Notes: generated by a model from the letters alone, not told the origin. Positions 25,856 through 35,636 are shown, counted from the first letter of the stretch. The stretch: 41,339 bases of DNA from Nitrincola sp. A-D6 (GCF_000764495.1 NZ_JRLB01000094.1:1-41339), one strand, 5' to 3'. Program-made: numbers and translations.

Positions 25856-26728
25856 ATGAACCGTCTCAACCAACTCTATGCCTGGCTGATGTTACTGCCA
25901 GCTCTGCTGATGCTGTTGGCATTCACCCATATTCCAGCATTGATGACCCTGTGGCATTCGCTGTTTTTCCCAGCTCGGGGGCAGCGCTCATCCGAGTTTG
26001 CGGGTCTGGAAAATTACCGCATGCTGCTGGATGATGCGATCTTCTGGAAAACCTTATCCAACAACCTCTGGTATGCCGTCGGTACCGTACCAACGTCGAT
26101 TGCCCTGGCACTGGGCATGGCACTCTGGGTCAACAGTAAAATCAGCGGGCGCAGTGCACTGCGTCTGGCGTATTTCACCCCAACCATGCTACCGATGATC
26201 GCCGTTGCCAATATCTGGCTGTTCTTTTACACCCCTGAAATTGGCCTGTTCAATAAACTGCTCAACGGACTGGGCCTATCCGGCATTAACTGGCTTGGCG
26301 ATCCCAACTGGGCGCTATCAAGCCTGATGCTGATGACCATCTGGAAGGAAGCCGGTTTTTTCATGATTTTTTATCTGGCGGCCCTGCAAAGTCTGAACAA
26401 GGATATCTATGCCGCAGCTGCCCTGGAAAATGCCAGCCCTTGGTATGTGTTTCGGCGCATCACCCTGCCGCTACTGATGCCAACTACACTGTTCGTTCTG
26501 GTCAATGCAATATTGAATGCGTTCAAGCTGGTCGATCATCTGTTCATTCTCACCAAAGGTGGACCGAATAACGCCACCAATTTAATGCTCTACTACATCT
26601 ATGAGAACGCCTTCAGTTTCTTCGATAGCAACTACGCCGCTGCGCTGACATTGGTGCTGTTATTGCTGCTTATCCTGTTGGCACTGATACAGTTTTTATT
26701 GATCGAACGTCGTGTTCACTACCGCTGA
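25856..26728 (+). CDS. UgpA-like ABC transporter permease
   Basis: This 290-residue integral membrane protein has about six transmembrane segments (first at about 8-28, LYAWLMLLPALLMLLAFTHI). The EAA loop that contacts the ATPase shows as AAALENASPWYVFRRITLPLLMPT. The MalF/UgpA type is supported by NNLWYAVGTVPTSIALALG and by LILTKGGPNNATNLMLYYIYENAF near the C-terminus (FILTKGGP pattern). It forms the membrane channel with the next gene product. Confidence 0.9.
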   Translation: MNRLNQLYAWLMLLPALLMLLAFTHIPALMTLWHSLFFPARGQRSSEFAGLENYRMLLDDAIFWKTLSNNLWYAVGTVPTSIALALGMALWVNSKISGRSALRLAYFTPTMLPMIAVANIWLFFYTPEIGLFNKLLNGLGLSGINWLGDPNWALSSLMLMTIWKEAGFFMIFYLAALQSLNKDIYAAAALENASPWYVFRRITLPLLMPTTLFVLVNAILNAFKLVDHLFILTKGGPNNATNLMLYYIYENAFSFFDSNYAAALTLVLLLLLILLALIQFLLIERRVHYR

Positions 26729-26737
26729 GAGTTGTAT

Positions 26738-27547
26738 ATGCCAAAGCTGACTCGAACTCTATCCTTTACGATGGCCTGGACACTGGGCATTTTATGGATT
26801 TTCCCACTGCTCTATGCCTTCTGGGCGGCATTTCATCCAGCCGAATATGCCACCCGGTTTGACCTGTTCGCACCGCTGACACTGGAGCATTTTGTCACCG
26901 CCTGGCAGCAAGCCCCGTTTATGCGCTATATGCTCAACACCCTGATCATCACCGGTCTGATCCTGACCTTTCAATTGATCCTCTGCACCCTGGCAGGCTA
27001 TGCACTGGCCCGGATGACGTTTAAAGGGCGTGGGGTGGTGTTTGCGCTGGTGCTGCTGCAACTGATGATTGTGCCGGAAATTTTAATAGTGGAAAACTAC
27101 CGCACCCTCGCCAAGCTGGAGTTGATTGATACCTGGATCGGTGTCGGTCTGCCTTACATGGCCAGTGCTTTCGGGATTTTTCTGCTACGACAGACCTTCC
27201 GAACAGTCCCTCAAGAACTCGAAGATGCCGCCCGACTGGAGGGCTGCTCCTGGCTGGGTGTGCTGTGGAAGGTTTATGTCCCTCTGGCTAAACCCACCTA
27301 CCTGGCTTATGGTCTGGTCTCGGTCAGCCATCACTGGAACAACTTCCTCTGGCCGTTGGTGGTGACCAACACCGAAAACAGCCGCCCCTTAACTGTCGGC
27401 ATGGCAATCTTCGGTGCGCCAGAATCCGGGGTGGATTGGCCGGTGGTCTGTGCCGGTACACTGATAGCGGTTGGCCCATTACTGATTGTCTTTCTGATCT
27501 TCCAACGGCGTTTTCTGCAATCCTTTATGCACGCAGGACTCAAATAA
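26738..27547 (+). CDS. UgpE-like ABC transporter permease
   Basis: This is the second inner-membrane permease, 269 residues from ATG 26738 (a TTG six bases earlier is possible). It has about six membrane segments and an EAA loop reading LEDAARLEGCSWLGVLWKVYVPLAKPT. MLNTLIITGLILTFQLILCTLAGYALARM is typical of the MalG/UgpE family. The stop overlaps the start of the next gene (TAATG), indicating translational coupling to the phosphodiesterase-like enzyme. Confidence 0.9.
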   Translation: MPKLTRTLSFTMAWTLGILWIFPLLYAFWAAFHPAEYATRFDLFAPLTLEHFVTAWQQAPFMRYMLNTLIITGLILTFQLILCTLAGYALARMTFKGRGVVFALVLLQLMIVPEILIVENYRTLAKLELIDTWIGVGLPYMASAFGIFLLRQTFRTVPQELEDAARLEGCSWLGVLWKVYVPLAKPTYLAYGLVSVSHHWNNFLWPLVVTNTENSRPLTVGMAIFGAPESGVDWPVVCAGTLIAVGPLLIVFLIFQRRFLQSFMHAGLK

Positions 27548-28410
27548 TGACTGATTCAAGCTTACGTTTACTCACCTGGAATATTCAAAGTGGTCGAGGC
27601 TGCGATGGACTGGTAGCCCTGGATCGGATTATTCAGCATATTAAAAGCATGGGTCAGTTGGAGGTGATCTGTCTGCAGGAGGTAGCGCGCTATTTTGATG
27701 AGTATGTCAGTGCCTCTCAGCCCGACCAACTGGCAGCACTCTGTAAAGCTTTCAGTGATTACACACCGATCTGGGGCGCGACCCTGAGTTGGCCTGGTGC
27801 AACACCAAGCCAACGGCGAGAGTTTGGTAACCTGACGTTGGTCAAAGGGCCGGTGTTGGATCAACGCATCCATTGCCTGCCGATGCGCGGCAGTCACTAT
27901 GCAGCTGATACCTGGCAAACACCGCGTTGCGCTGTTGAAACCCTGATCGACTGGCACGGCCCGATACGTATTCTGAACACCCATCTGGCCTATCATGATG
28001 CTGACGAGCGCCTGGCGCAGCTGTACTACCTTAATGCCTGCGGTCATGCCTGGCAACAACAGGTGACTGCACCTGCACAACCGGGTACAGGTATCTACAG
28101 CCAACCCCATAACACCCAATCCACGCTACTCTGTGGTGATCTCAATCTGGACAGTCGCAGTGACCAGCATGCCTTGCTGGAGCAACAAGGCTGGCAGGAT
28201 GCCTTTCAGCTTTGTCATCCACAACAGCCACACACGCCCACCTGCGGCATCCATGATTCAGTGCAGTGGCCAGAAGGCCCACACTGCCGCGATTTTGTCT
28301 GGCTAAAGCAGCTGACACCCAGTTCGCTGGAAGTCGATACCGTTACCCAACTCTCTGACCATCAACCCCTGATAGTGACTTTGGAGCCACCTGTTCATGA
28401 CACACCTTAA
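27547..28410 (+). CDS. Endonuclease/exonuclease/phosphatase (EEP) superfamily enzyme
   Basis: This 287-residue protein has the full catalytic set of the EEP fold: N12 (LTWNIQSGRG), E45 (ICLQEVAR), H146 (LNTHLAYH), D198 and N200 (LLCGDLNLD), D249 (RDFVWL), and D271-H272 (LSDHQPL). No signal peptide is seen, so it should act in the cytoplasm. Superfamily members cleave phosphoester bonds in DNA, inositol phosphates or sphingomyelin-type lipids. The operon context suggests a small phosphodiester or phosphomonoester brought in by the transporter rather than DNA, but the substrate is unknown. It overlaps the next gene by 14 bases. Confidence 0.85.
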   Translation: MTDSSLRLLTWNIQSGRGCDGLVALDRIIQHIKSMGQLEVICLQEVARYFDEYVSASQPDQLAALCKAFSDYTPIWGATLSWPGATPSQRREFGNLTLVKGPVLDQRIHCLPMRGSHYAADTWQTPRCAVETLIDWHGPIRILNTHLAYHDADERLAQLYYLNACGHAWQQQVTAPAQPGTGIYSQPHNTQSTLLCGDLNLDSRSDQHALLEQQGWQDAFQLCHPQQPHTPTCGIHDSVQWPEGPHCRDFVWLKQLTPSSLEVDTVTQLSDHQPLIVTLEPPVHDTP

Positions 28411-29199
28411 CCTTGCTGAATCTCTATCCGTACTGCCTTTGCCCGATACATTGCAGCACGAGGTTCGCTACCTGTTTACCGATGTTGATGACACCCTGAC
28501 CTGGCAAGGCAAGTTACCCAGCCAAACCTTACTGGCACTGGAACAACTCGCTGCTGCGGGGATTCAGGTCATTCCGGTAACAGGTGCTTGCGCTGGCTGG
28601 TGTGACTGTATGGTGCGTACCTGGCCGGTTACAGCCGTTATTGGTGAGAACGGTGCCTTCTGGATGCAGAAAAATGCCCAGGGTCAGATCGAGACCCACT
28701 ACCGCCTGGCAGAACCTCTGCGTACCCGGCAATTCCAGCAACTGTGCGAGATTCAGCAACAACTGCTAAAGCGTTATCCCTTTGCCAGAGCCACCGCCGA
28801 TCAGGCCTATCGTGAAACCGATATTGCCTGGACATTCGCCAGCAGCATCACAATACACCCGATGAAGTTGAACAACTTAGACAGGCTCTGGAAGCCGCAG
28901 GTTTGCATGCGCGTATCAGTTCTATTCATATCAACGCCTGGCGCGGCAACTATGACAAAGCCTCCACCGCCCTTGCCTGGCTGGAAGCTCAGGGAGAACC
29001 AACTGAACACTGGTTGAGCAAAACGGCTTTTATCGGTGACTCAGCCAATGACGCCGCCATGTTTGACCAGTTCACCCTCACCTTCGGCGTCGCCAATATC
29101 CGCCACTGCCTGGCAACACTACCCACCCTGCCGAAGTACATCACCCAACAGGAAGGCGGATTCGGCTTCAACGAAGTCGCCCAACGCCTGCTAAGGTAA
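28397..29199 (+). CDS. HAD-IIB phosphatase, mannosyl-3-phosphoglycerate phosphatase-like (frameshifted in this sequence)
   Basis: This HAD-superfamily hydrolase has motif I DVDDTLT (D29 nucleophile, D31), motif II VTGACAGW (T), and motif IV GDSANDAAMFDQF. The VIGENGAFW segment is typical of the Cof/MPGP (HAD-IIB) group with a C2 cap. The frame breaks at about 28831-28846; one added base joins DIAWTFA.. to HHNTPDEVEQLRQALEAAG and gives 267 residues. Further motifs (HINAWRGNYDKASTAL) lie past the break. It is the last gene of the ABC operon, so it probably removes a phosphate from the imported or processed compound. The similarity to MPGP does not prove that substrate. Confidence 0.82.
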
Positions 29200-29217
29200 A
29201 AAGGTGACCTCTTTTTT
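29198..29217. terminator. Bidirectional terminator between HAD and GGDEF/EAL genes
   Basis: AAAAAGGTGACCTCTTTTTT lies between the convergent stop codons of the HAD gene (29199) and the EAL gene (29227). The A run, the GGT/ACC stem and the T run make it usable from both sides. It is a shorter relative of the AAAAAGGG..CCCTTTTTT family. Confidence 0.6.
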
Positions 29218-29226
29218 CTGAGCCAC

Positions 29227-31635
29227 TTAGTGTTGTTGCCAGCGGTCTAGCCACTCAGGTATTTTGCTTGCAGGCATAGGGCGTGCGATGGCATAGCCCT
29301 GCCCCAGTTCACAACCGAGCTTCAGCAGTTCATCGCAATGAGCCTGGGTTTCCACGCCTTCGGCGATCACCTGTCGTTGAAACGCGCCAGCCAATCGAAT
29401 CACCCCATCCAGAATGGCCAAGTCCTCTGGATCTTCTAACATATCGAGTACAAAGCTGCGGTCGATTTTAAGTAGTTCCGCAGGCAAACGTTTCAGATAA
29501 GTGAGTGATGAATAACCCGTACCAAAATCATCCAGTGCAAAGCCGACACCCAACTTCTGGCAGGCCAGCATAATATCAGAGACCTGTGCCACATCATCCA
29601 GCGCTGTGGTTTCAAGAATTTCTAATTGCAGATCATAGGGTTTAATTCCAGGCCTTTGCCTTAAAGCCAATTCCAACTGCTCAACAAAATTGGGGCACTG
29701 CAAATGAATCGCATCAATATTGACGCTGACTGGCAGGTGGATTCCCAGTTCACGCCACTGCAAAACCTGGTCCAAAGCTGTCACTAGTACCCAATGCCCG
29801 ACATCGATCGCCAGTGGATGATTTTCGATCAGTGACAGAAACTCCGCCGGTGGTAAAACGCCGCGCTCCGGATGGTTCCAGCGGATCAGCGCTTCGGCAC
29901 CCACCACTTCACGGCTGCGCATATTGACCTTGGGCTGGTAATACAACTCCAATTCACCAGCCTCTAGTGCCTGACGCACCCGCAGTAATCCTTCATGCTG
30001 ATCTCGCTGTGCGCGATCACGTTCTATGTCAAACAGATGGTAGCGGTTTTTACCTGCCTGCTTGGCCTGATACATCGCCTGATCTGCCTGACGTAATAAC
30101 TGATCAGCTTCTATAGATTCATGCTGCGGATAGAACACCACACCAATACTCGCGGTGATATTGAACTCAATGCCTGTAACTGTCACGGGTTCTGCAATCA
30201 CCTTCAGCAAGCGATTCAGGAATGGAAGACAGTCATTGGGTTGGTGCAGGTGTTGCATTACGGCAACAAATTCATCGCCCCCGAGGCGTGCCAAGGCATC
30301 TTCATCACGGATAATCTTTTTCATGCGTGCGGCAAGACTCACCAGCACCTGGTCACCGACGGCATGGCTATAACTATCATTCACCATTTTAAAACCATCC
30401 AGATCGATGAACAGAATCGCCAGTATCTGTTCATGCAGGACAGCCTGGGCCATAGCATGGCTCAAGTACTCAGCCAAGAGTGTACGGTTAGACAGATTGG
30501 TCAGCGGATCGAAATGCGCCATCTGTGTCAATTGCTTTTCCACTCGGCTGCGTTGCATTTCGGCACTGATACGATCAACATAAAGTTGCATCAGAGTATC
30601 TATAGACTGAGCGTTTTTCATGGGTTTACGGCTTAATGCCACCAACAACCCCAAGGGTTGCTGACATTTATCCATCAGCACACAGCCAATATATGCTTGA
30701 ACCTGTAGGTCAACGAGTAGCGAGTCATTCGGATAGGCTTGCTGAATTCCTTCAACTCGAATCATCCTGTTTTTATCACACACATCCTCACAGGGTGTTC
30801 CCTTAAGCGCATAAGAAAATGGCACAATCGGCGCACCATCAGCCCAGCCTGCCAATACCTGGGCACGCTGTTGATCAGACGTCAACGCCGCTACAAAGAA
30901 ATAATCGACATCCAAAGTATCGGCTAAATATTGGCAAACGGCCTGATAAAAATCATCGCCAGACAAAGGAGCAAAGGTGGTGGCCATCGCGGTCAATGCC
31001 AGGTTGGTCTGCTTTTGCTGCCGTTGCAGCTGACGTTTACGCTGAATATTGATGATCAGCAATACAATCACCAACGCCTGTGTCAGCAGAGCACCCACCA
31101 ATATCCAGTACAAACGTGAACGGTTGCGTTGAATTTCCTGAACCTGAGCATCCACCATTGTTTCCAGCTGTTCCTGGTAGTGCCACAGATCCTCAGCCAC
31201 ATGCCGTCCGGGAGTAATGTCATTGATGATAGAGAGCAGCAGGCTCTGATTATTGAATCGGTAGGGCCGGGAGTACACTTCAACGGTACGAAGATCACCA
31301 TTTGCCAGCCGGTGTCTGAAAATCAGGTAATTACGCTGTGCTGCTTCTACTGCTGCAAGTTCCTGAGCCACTTGTTCAGGAGTGAAGGTATTGATTTGCT
31401 GGATGGTCATCTGCTGTAACACATCCAGAGGATAACCATAAAACCGGACGGCCGCTGGGTTCGCCTCAACGATCTGCCCATTCTCCGGTTCGATCAACAG
31501 CATGGCTACTCCAGACTCATTAAACACCTGCTCAAACTTCGGTCCATCAACCGTAACCGAAGCGAAACTGCCAGGAACGATTAACAGTGTATAGATAAGA
31601 ATCAGAGTTAAGCGCAATAACTGTTTAAATAACAA
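29227..31635 (-). CDS. PAS-GAF-GGDEF-EAL cyclic-di-GMP signalling protein
   Basis: This 802-residue membrane-bound protein starts with a signal-like segment (MLFKQLLRLTLILIYTLLIVPGSFA), then a PAS sensor (about 32-145), a coiled coil, a transmembrane helix (about 172-194), a GAF-like region (about 210-370), GGDEF and EAL. The GGDEF active site is intact (RLGGDEF), preceded by FDPLTNLSNR and FIDLDGFKMVND. The EAL site is intact too (GAEALIRWNHP, EILETTAL, DDFGTGYSSLTYLKRLP, EGVETQAH). Both synthesis and breakdown of cyclic di-GMP are therefore possible. It lies alone between two transporter operons, with no evident partner. Confidence 0.92.
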   Translation of the reverse strand: MLFKQLLRLTLILIYTLLIVPGSFASVTVDGPKFEQVFNESGVAMLLIEPENGQIVEANPAAVRFYGYPLDVLQQMTIQQINTFTPEQVAQELAAVEAAQRNYLIFRHRLANGDLRTVEVYSRPYRFNNQSLLLSIINDITPGRHVAEDLWHYQEQLETMVDAQVQEIQRNRSRLYWILVGALLTQALVIVLLIINIQRKRQLQRQQKQTNLALTAMATTFAPLSGDDFYQAVCQYLADTLDVDYFFVAALTSDQQRAQVLAGWADGAPIVPFSYALKGTPCEDVCDKNRMIRVEGIQQAYPNDSLLVDLQVQAYIGCVLMDKCQQPLGLLVALSRKPMKNAQSIDTLMQLYVDRISAEMQRSRVEKQLTQMAHFDPLTNLSNRTLLAEYLSHAMAQAVLHEQILAILFIDLDGFKMVNDSYSHAVGDQVLVSLAARMKKIIRDEDALARLGGDEFVAVMQHLHQPNDCLPFLNRLLKVIAEPVTVTGIEFNITASIGVVFYPQHESIEADQLLRQADQAMYQAKQAGKNRYHLFDIERDRAQRDQHEGLLRVRQALEAGELELYYQPKVNMRSREVVGAEALIRWNHPERGVLPPAEFLSLIENHPLAIDVGHWVLVTALDQVLQWRELGIHLPVSVNIDAIHLQCPNFVEQLELALRQRPGIKPYDLQLEILETTALDDVAQVSDIMLACQKLGVGFALDDFGTGYSSLTYLKRLPAELLKIDRSFVLDMLEDPEDLAILDGVIRLAGAFQRQVIAEGVETQAHCDELLKLGCELGQGYAIARPMPASKIPEWLDRWQQH

Positions 31636-31796
31636 CGAGAAGCTCCAGTGATGACTGATACTGCGTCCGCATGGATCTCAAGTCTATCCAATAACCTAAG
31701 ACAAAAAAAGGTTTTATATCCACCACACAGAATCAAGCACCACACACTGCTCAAAAAATTAAAACGATCGATTGATTTATGGAAAAATCCAGCGAC

Positions 31797-31820
31797 AAAA
31801 AGGGATCAGTACCCTTTTTT
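31797..31820. terminator. Terminator at the 3' end of the fused permease gene
   Basis: AAAAAGGGATCAGTACCC and a run of six T form a near-perfect palindrome just past the permease stop (31823). It is the best-preserved copy of the window's repeat family and should end the minus-strand transporter operon. The rest of the 187-bp gap (31636-31796) is A/T rich with nothing else recognised. Confidence 0.75.
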
Positions 31821-31822
31821 CC

Positions 31823-33492
31823 TTAATCGGCTAAGTGCTTTCTGCTGAACAGTGTCAAAACCAATAACAGCAGCGTTGTCGAAAAGATTGCCACGATGCT
31901 CATGGCCATGCCGATGCCTGGCGATCCCTGTTCAAACTGACCGAAGACGAAGGTGGATACTGTGGTAACACCGGCTGGTGCGATCATCAGCGATGCAACT
32001 AATTCTCTGGATGCAATGGCGAATACCAACAGCATCGACACAATCAGACTAGGTGCCATCGCTGGCAGCAATATGCGGATAAACGCGACTGAAAAGCTGG
32101 CACCGAATACGCGAGCGGCCGCTTCCAGATTTTCACTCATCTGCCTGAACGCGGCGCTGACATAGCGTACTGGATAGGGAAGTAATAAACAGGTATACGC
32201 CAGCACCAGCATTGCGCTGGTATTATATACAGTGATCGGCCAGTGGCTCTGATTCCAGGCCAGTATCAAGCCCACTGCCACCACGATGCCGGGCATGGCA
32301 TTAGGTAGAAGTGAAAGAAAATCCAAAAAGCTCTTACCCTTAACCTTGGAACGCACAACCAGATAGCCCACCAAGGCACCTAAAGCGCCCGTCAATAACG
32401 CCGCACTGGTTGCCAAAGTTAGACTAGTGAGTAACGCATCCATTGCACCACCGCTATTATCCAGCAATGCCTGAAAATGGCGTAAAGACACATTATCCAG
32501 ACTAAGCCCACCAGAGAGCGTTGACATAAACGATGTGACCAGCACGGCTAGTATGGGTATGACAACTGAAACACTACCGACTAAAGCAAAAAAACAGGTG
32601 ACCCATAGTTTATGACGCCCCAGGGGTATTGGCGTTGTAACCACTGGTTTTCCTGTCATAGACACATAGGAGCGACGAGTTACCAACCAGTGTTGCAGGT
32701 AGAAACCGCAAACGGCGATCATCACCAGTATCATCGACAGAATCGACGCGCCAGGAATATCAATTGGCCAATCTGAAAAGCGTTCATGTATTCCCGTAAC
32801 TAAAACATGAAAACCTGCCTGAGCTCCCAAGGTTGCCGGCGTACCAAACTCTTCAATAGTCAGTACAAACACCAACAATAAACTGGCTGCAATACCCGGT
32901 ATCGATATAGAGTCAAACGAAAAAAGGCGGACCAAGGCCCTGCGCCACAGATGCGGCCAACATCTGCAAAACGCCCACCCACAACCATCAAGGTTCTGGA
33001 TACAGCAAAATACACTACCGGGAACACATTCAGAATCATGACAAATACTATGCCCCAGAAAGAGAATAGAAACCCATCAGCTGAAAAGCCCAACAGTTGC
33101 TGTAAATAGCCACGATTTTGCAGCGTCATCATCCAGGCCAATGATGCAATATAGGGTGGAATCAAGAAGGGGATCAAAAACACAACATCCCAAAGGGCCG
33201 CCCCCGGCACCTTGGTCAAGGCACGCAGAGCACCCAAAGGAACCGCAATCAATGCCGTGCCAACTACGACGGCTATCGCCAGCTTAAGGGTATTCCAGAT
33301 CAGTTTTAACAACTCAGGATCATGTAGAGTGGGTAAGAACAATGAGAAGGGCTGACTGAAACTTCCCAAAGCGATATCGGGAAATATAGCCTGCAGGAAT
33401 ACGTAAGCAAGCGGCATACCGACAAGCAACAACAGGATGCTGGTCGTAACCAGCATCCCTGACTGCGCGGCATTAATTCTCGGTAGAAACAT
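31823..33492 (-). CDS. Fused two-domain ABC permease, FbpB type (frameshifted in this sequence)
   Basis: This protein has about twelve transmembrane segments in two homologous halves, as in FbpB/ThiP-type permeases. The first half (33492 to about 32910) has LIWNTLKLAIAVVVGTALIAVPLG and VVFLIPFLIPPYIASLAWMM, and an EAA loop at DVGRICGAGPWSAFFRLTL. The second half (to 31823) has SIPGIAASLLLVFVLTIEEFGTP, LPNAMPGIVVAVGLILAWN and EAAARVFGASFSVAFIRILLP. The frame breaks near 32905-32926, where a 1-base (or 4-base) loss interrupts the first EAA loop region. The repaired length is about 556 residues. The binding protein is immediately upstream (8-bp gap). Confidence 0.88.
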
Positions 33493-33500
33493 AAAGTAGC

Positions 33501-34469
33501 TTATTGTCCGGATGCAAAAATATCACTGAAGTTTTTCAGAATATCTGCACGGCGGGCTTTGTAAGCGTCTTCATCATACTGAATCAGGTTCAATTCTGAG
33601 ATTGTCGGTCTCAAAGCTGAAATATCGCCACGTGCCGGCATCAAATAGACCTCGGCCACACGTTGCTGGCCTGCTTCAGACAGCACATAATCTAAAAACG
33701 CTTTAGCCAGGTCTGGCTGCTGAGTTGATGCCATGATCATCATGGGCCGTGGCGCTATAACCGTACCTGAGCTTGGAAAAACCACCTCGATGGACTCCCC
33801 ATTCGCCTGCTGTCCTAAGGCTATGTAATCAACGGCCCCAAACACAACCGACTTGGCACCCTGAAGAACCGGGTTCAATGCGCGCGCATTTGGACCGGGA
33901 ACAATCATGCCATTATCCTGCAAACCACGCATCAACTCCCAGGTTGGCTCTTCACCAGCCGAAGCCAGCAACCCGGTCAGCAATTGAAACGCGGCTCCAG
34001 ATTGAGCCGGATCAGGCATAGTGACTTCATTTTCATAAGCTGAATCCAGCAGATCCGACCAATCACCTGGTATAGGTGTTGAGCTGTTACGATTCCAGAC
34101 CATGGCCAACGCCGACACACCCTGAGCGATGTAGTGGGTATCTTGTAAAAAATCAGGAACTTTATCTGCATTTGCTGGAACATACTCCAACAAATCACCA
34201 CGCGCTTTCAGCGCTACAGCCGAACTCCAGGATGCCGAAATCACGACATCAGCCAAAGGATTCGCACGCTCAGATTCCAAACGCGCCATCACCTGCCCTG
34301 TTGTGCTCTGAAACACATTTACCTGCGTGCCAGTCAGCTCGGTAAAGTCCTGAGCCAATTGATCGATAAGATTACCAGGACCCGCTGAGTAAACCGTTAA
34401 TGGAGACGCCTGCAGGCTACCCACAGCAACCGAAAAAACGGTAGCTGTAACCAGTGTTATAAATCGCAT
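33501..34469 (-). CDS. FbpA/AfuA-type ABC solute-binding protein
   Basis: This 322-residue periplasmic protein has a signal peptide ending near LQA before SPLTVYSAGPGNLIDQL. It belongs to the Fe(III)/thiamine/phosphosugar type of binding proteins: FTELTGTQVNVFQSTTGQVMARLESERANPLADVVISAS is the classic pattern, and ADVVISASWSSAVALKARG follows. The twin tyrosines that bind iron in FbpA are not obvious at the usual place, so ferric iron is not assured. Related AfuA and aminoethylphosphonate-type proteins bind phosphorylated compounds. The substrate is therefore left open. It is 15 bases after the ATPase gene. Confidence 0.85.
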   Translation of the reverse strand: MRFITLVTATVFSVAVGSLQASPLTVYSAGPGNLIDQLAQDFTELTGTQVNVFQSTTGQVMARLESERANPLADVVISASWSSAVALKARGDLLEYVPANADKVPDFLQDTHYIAQGVSALAMVWNRNSSTPIPGDWSDLLDSAYENEVTMPDPAQSGAAFQLLTGLLASAGEEPTWELMRGLQDNGMIVPGPNARALNPVLQGAKSVVFGAVDYIALGQQANGESIEVVFPSSGTVIAPRPMMIMASTQQPDLAKAFLDYVLSEAGQQRVAEVYLMPARGDISALRPTISELNLIQYDEDAYKARRADILKNFSDIFASGQ

Positions 34470-34484
34470 GAGAAGATTCCTATG

Positions 34485-35636
34485 TTATGTGAGGTTAAAT
34501 TGGCATTTTTTATCTGTGTGGCGCATGAGCGTAATCGGCTTGTCATCTGCGTCCCAGGCATGTAACCAATCACCTTCATAGTTCAGGTAGATTGACTGAC
34601 TGATCTCGGGACGTTGCGATGATTGCAAACGAATCGGTATTTTACCTCCCATCAATCCTGACAACTGATAGTGCTCACCGGTAAAAATAATAGCAGCGTG
34701 TTGGAGCTCTACGCCTGAGTGCGAATTCACAGATAAACTTGCGCGAGGCATTAATAAAGTCACCTCGCCCTGATAACCACTCGATGCATGAAAAGGCAGG
34801 TTCACAAACAAACCTTTTTCAACATCCAGCCCCTGCTCAGTCAGAGTGCCCTTCAACAACACCCCGGCATCCAGAAATTCAGCGACAGATGGAGTTGCCG
34901 GTGTCCGATACAACACTTCGGCGGTATCAAACTGCTGCAGCCGCCCCTGTTGCAAGATGGCCACCTGATCAGCCATAGCAAACGCCTCATGCTGATCATG
35001 AGTAACGAACACAGCGGTTAGATTTAACTGTTTGATCAAAGCACGAATTTCAATCGCCAGACTGTCACGCAACCCCTGATCCAAATTAGACAGCGGTTCA
35101 TCCATTAACAGTAAACGAGGTTTCGCAACGATCGCACGGGCCAGGGCGATCCGCTGCTGCTGACCTCCGGACAAAGTATCGGGTGATCGATCGGCCAAAT
35201 GCTCTAACCCAACCACCTGCAACGCCCAAGCCACCTTTTCTCGGCGTTCACTCTTAGGCATGCCTCGCATACTTAATGGAAAGGCAATATTTTCAGCAAC
35301 CGTCATATGTGGCCAGAGCGCATAATCCTGAAACACCATGCCCAGGCGACGTTTTTCCGGCACGGCACTGCAGCGCTCATCTACAACAACCTCACCATCA
35401 ATGAGAATACGCCCGGAACTGGGCTCCAAAAGCCCGGCGATACAGCGCAGCAGAGTAGTTTTGCCACAGCCTGAAGGTCCCAGCAAGGCAAGGATCTCAC
35501 CCTTTTTTAATGAAAAATCGATACTGGATAACGCCGTCATATCATTGAACACCTTACTCAGATGTTCTACATGAAGTGCGGGTGTAATCGATGCAGCAAT
35601 CGACGGGGTCTGGGCACATGCGTTGGTTAGTTTCAT
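34485..35636 (-). CDS. FbpC/PotA-type ABC transporter ATPase
   Basis: This 383-residue ATPase has Walker A GPSGCGKTT, the signature LSGGQQQRIALARA, Walker B LLLMDEP, SNLD and the H-loop VTHDQHEAFAMADQ. The C-terminal TOBE-like extension (about 270-383) is typical of iron, polyamine and phosphonate importers. It is the first gene of the minus-strand operon ATPase - binding protein - permease. No clear Fur box was found in the 142-bp upstream gap. Confidence 0.9.
   Translation of the reverse strand: MKLTNACAQTPSIAASITPALHVEHLSKVFNDMTALSSIDFSLKKGEILALLGPSGCGKTTLLRCIAGLLEPSSGRILIDGEVVVDERCSAVPEKRRLGMVFQDYALWPHMTVAENIAFPLSMRGMPKSERREKVAWALQVVGLEHLADRSPDTLSGGQQQRIALARAIVAKPRLLLMDEPLSNLDQGLRDSLAIEIRALIKQLNLTAVFVTHDQHEAFAMADQVAILQQGRLQQFDTAEVLYRTPATPSVAEFLDAGVLLKGTLTEQGLDVEKGLFVNLPFHASSGYQGEVTLLMPRASLSVNSHSGVELQHAAIIFTGEHYQLSGLMGGKIPIRLQSSQRPEISQSIYLNYEGDWLHAWDADDKPITLMRHTDKKCQFNLT

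Noticed and set aside
28903..29199. An independent 98-residue HAD-like gene
   Set aside because: It carries only the C-terminal HAD motifs and continues the preceding frame after a single-base correction; the two parts form one normal-length enzyme.
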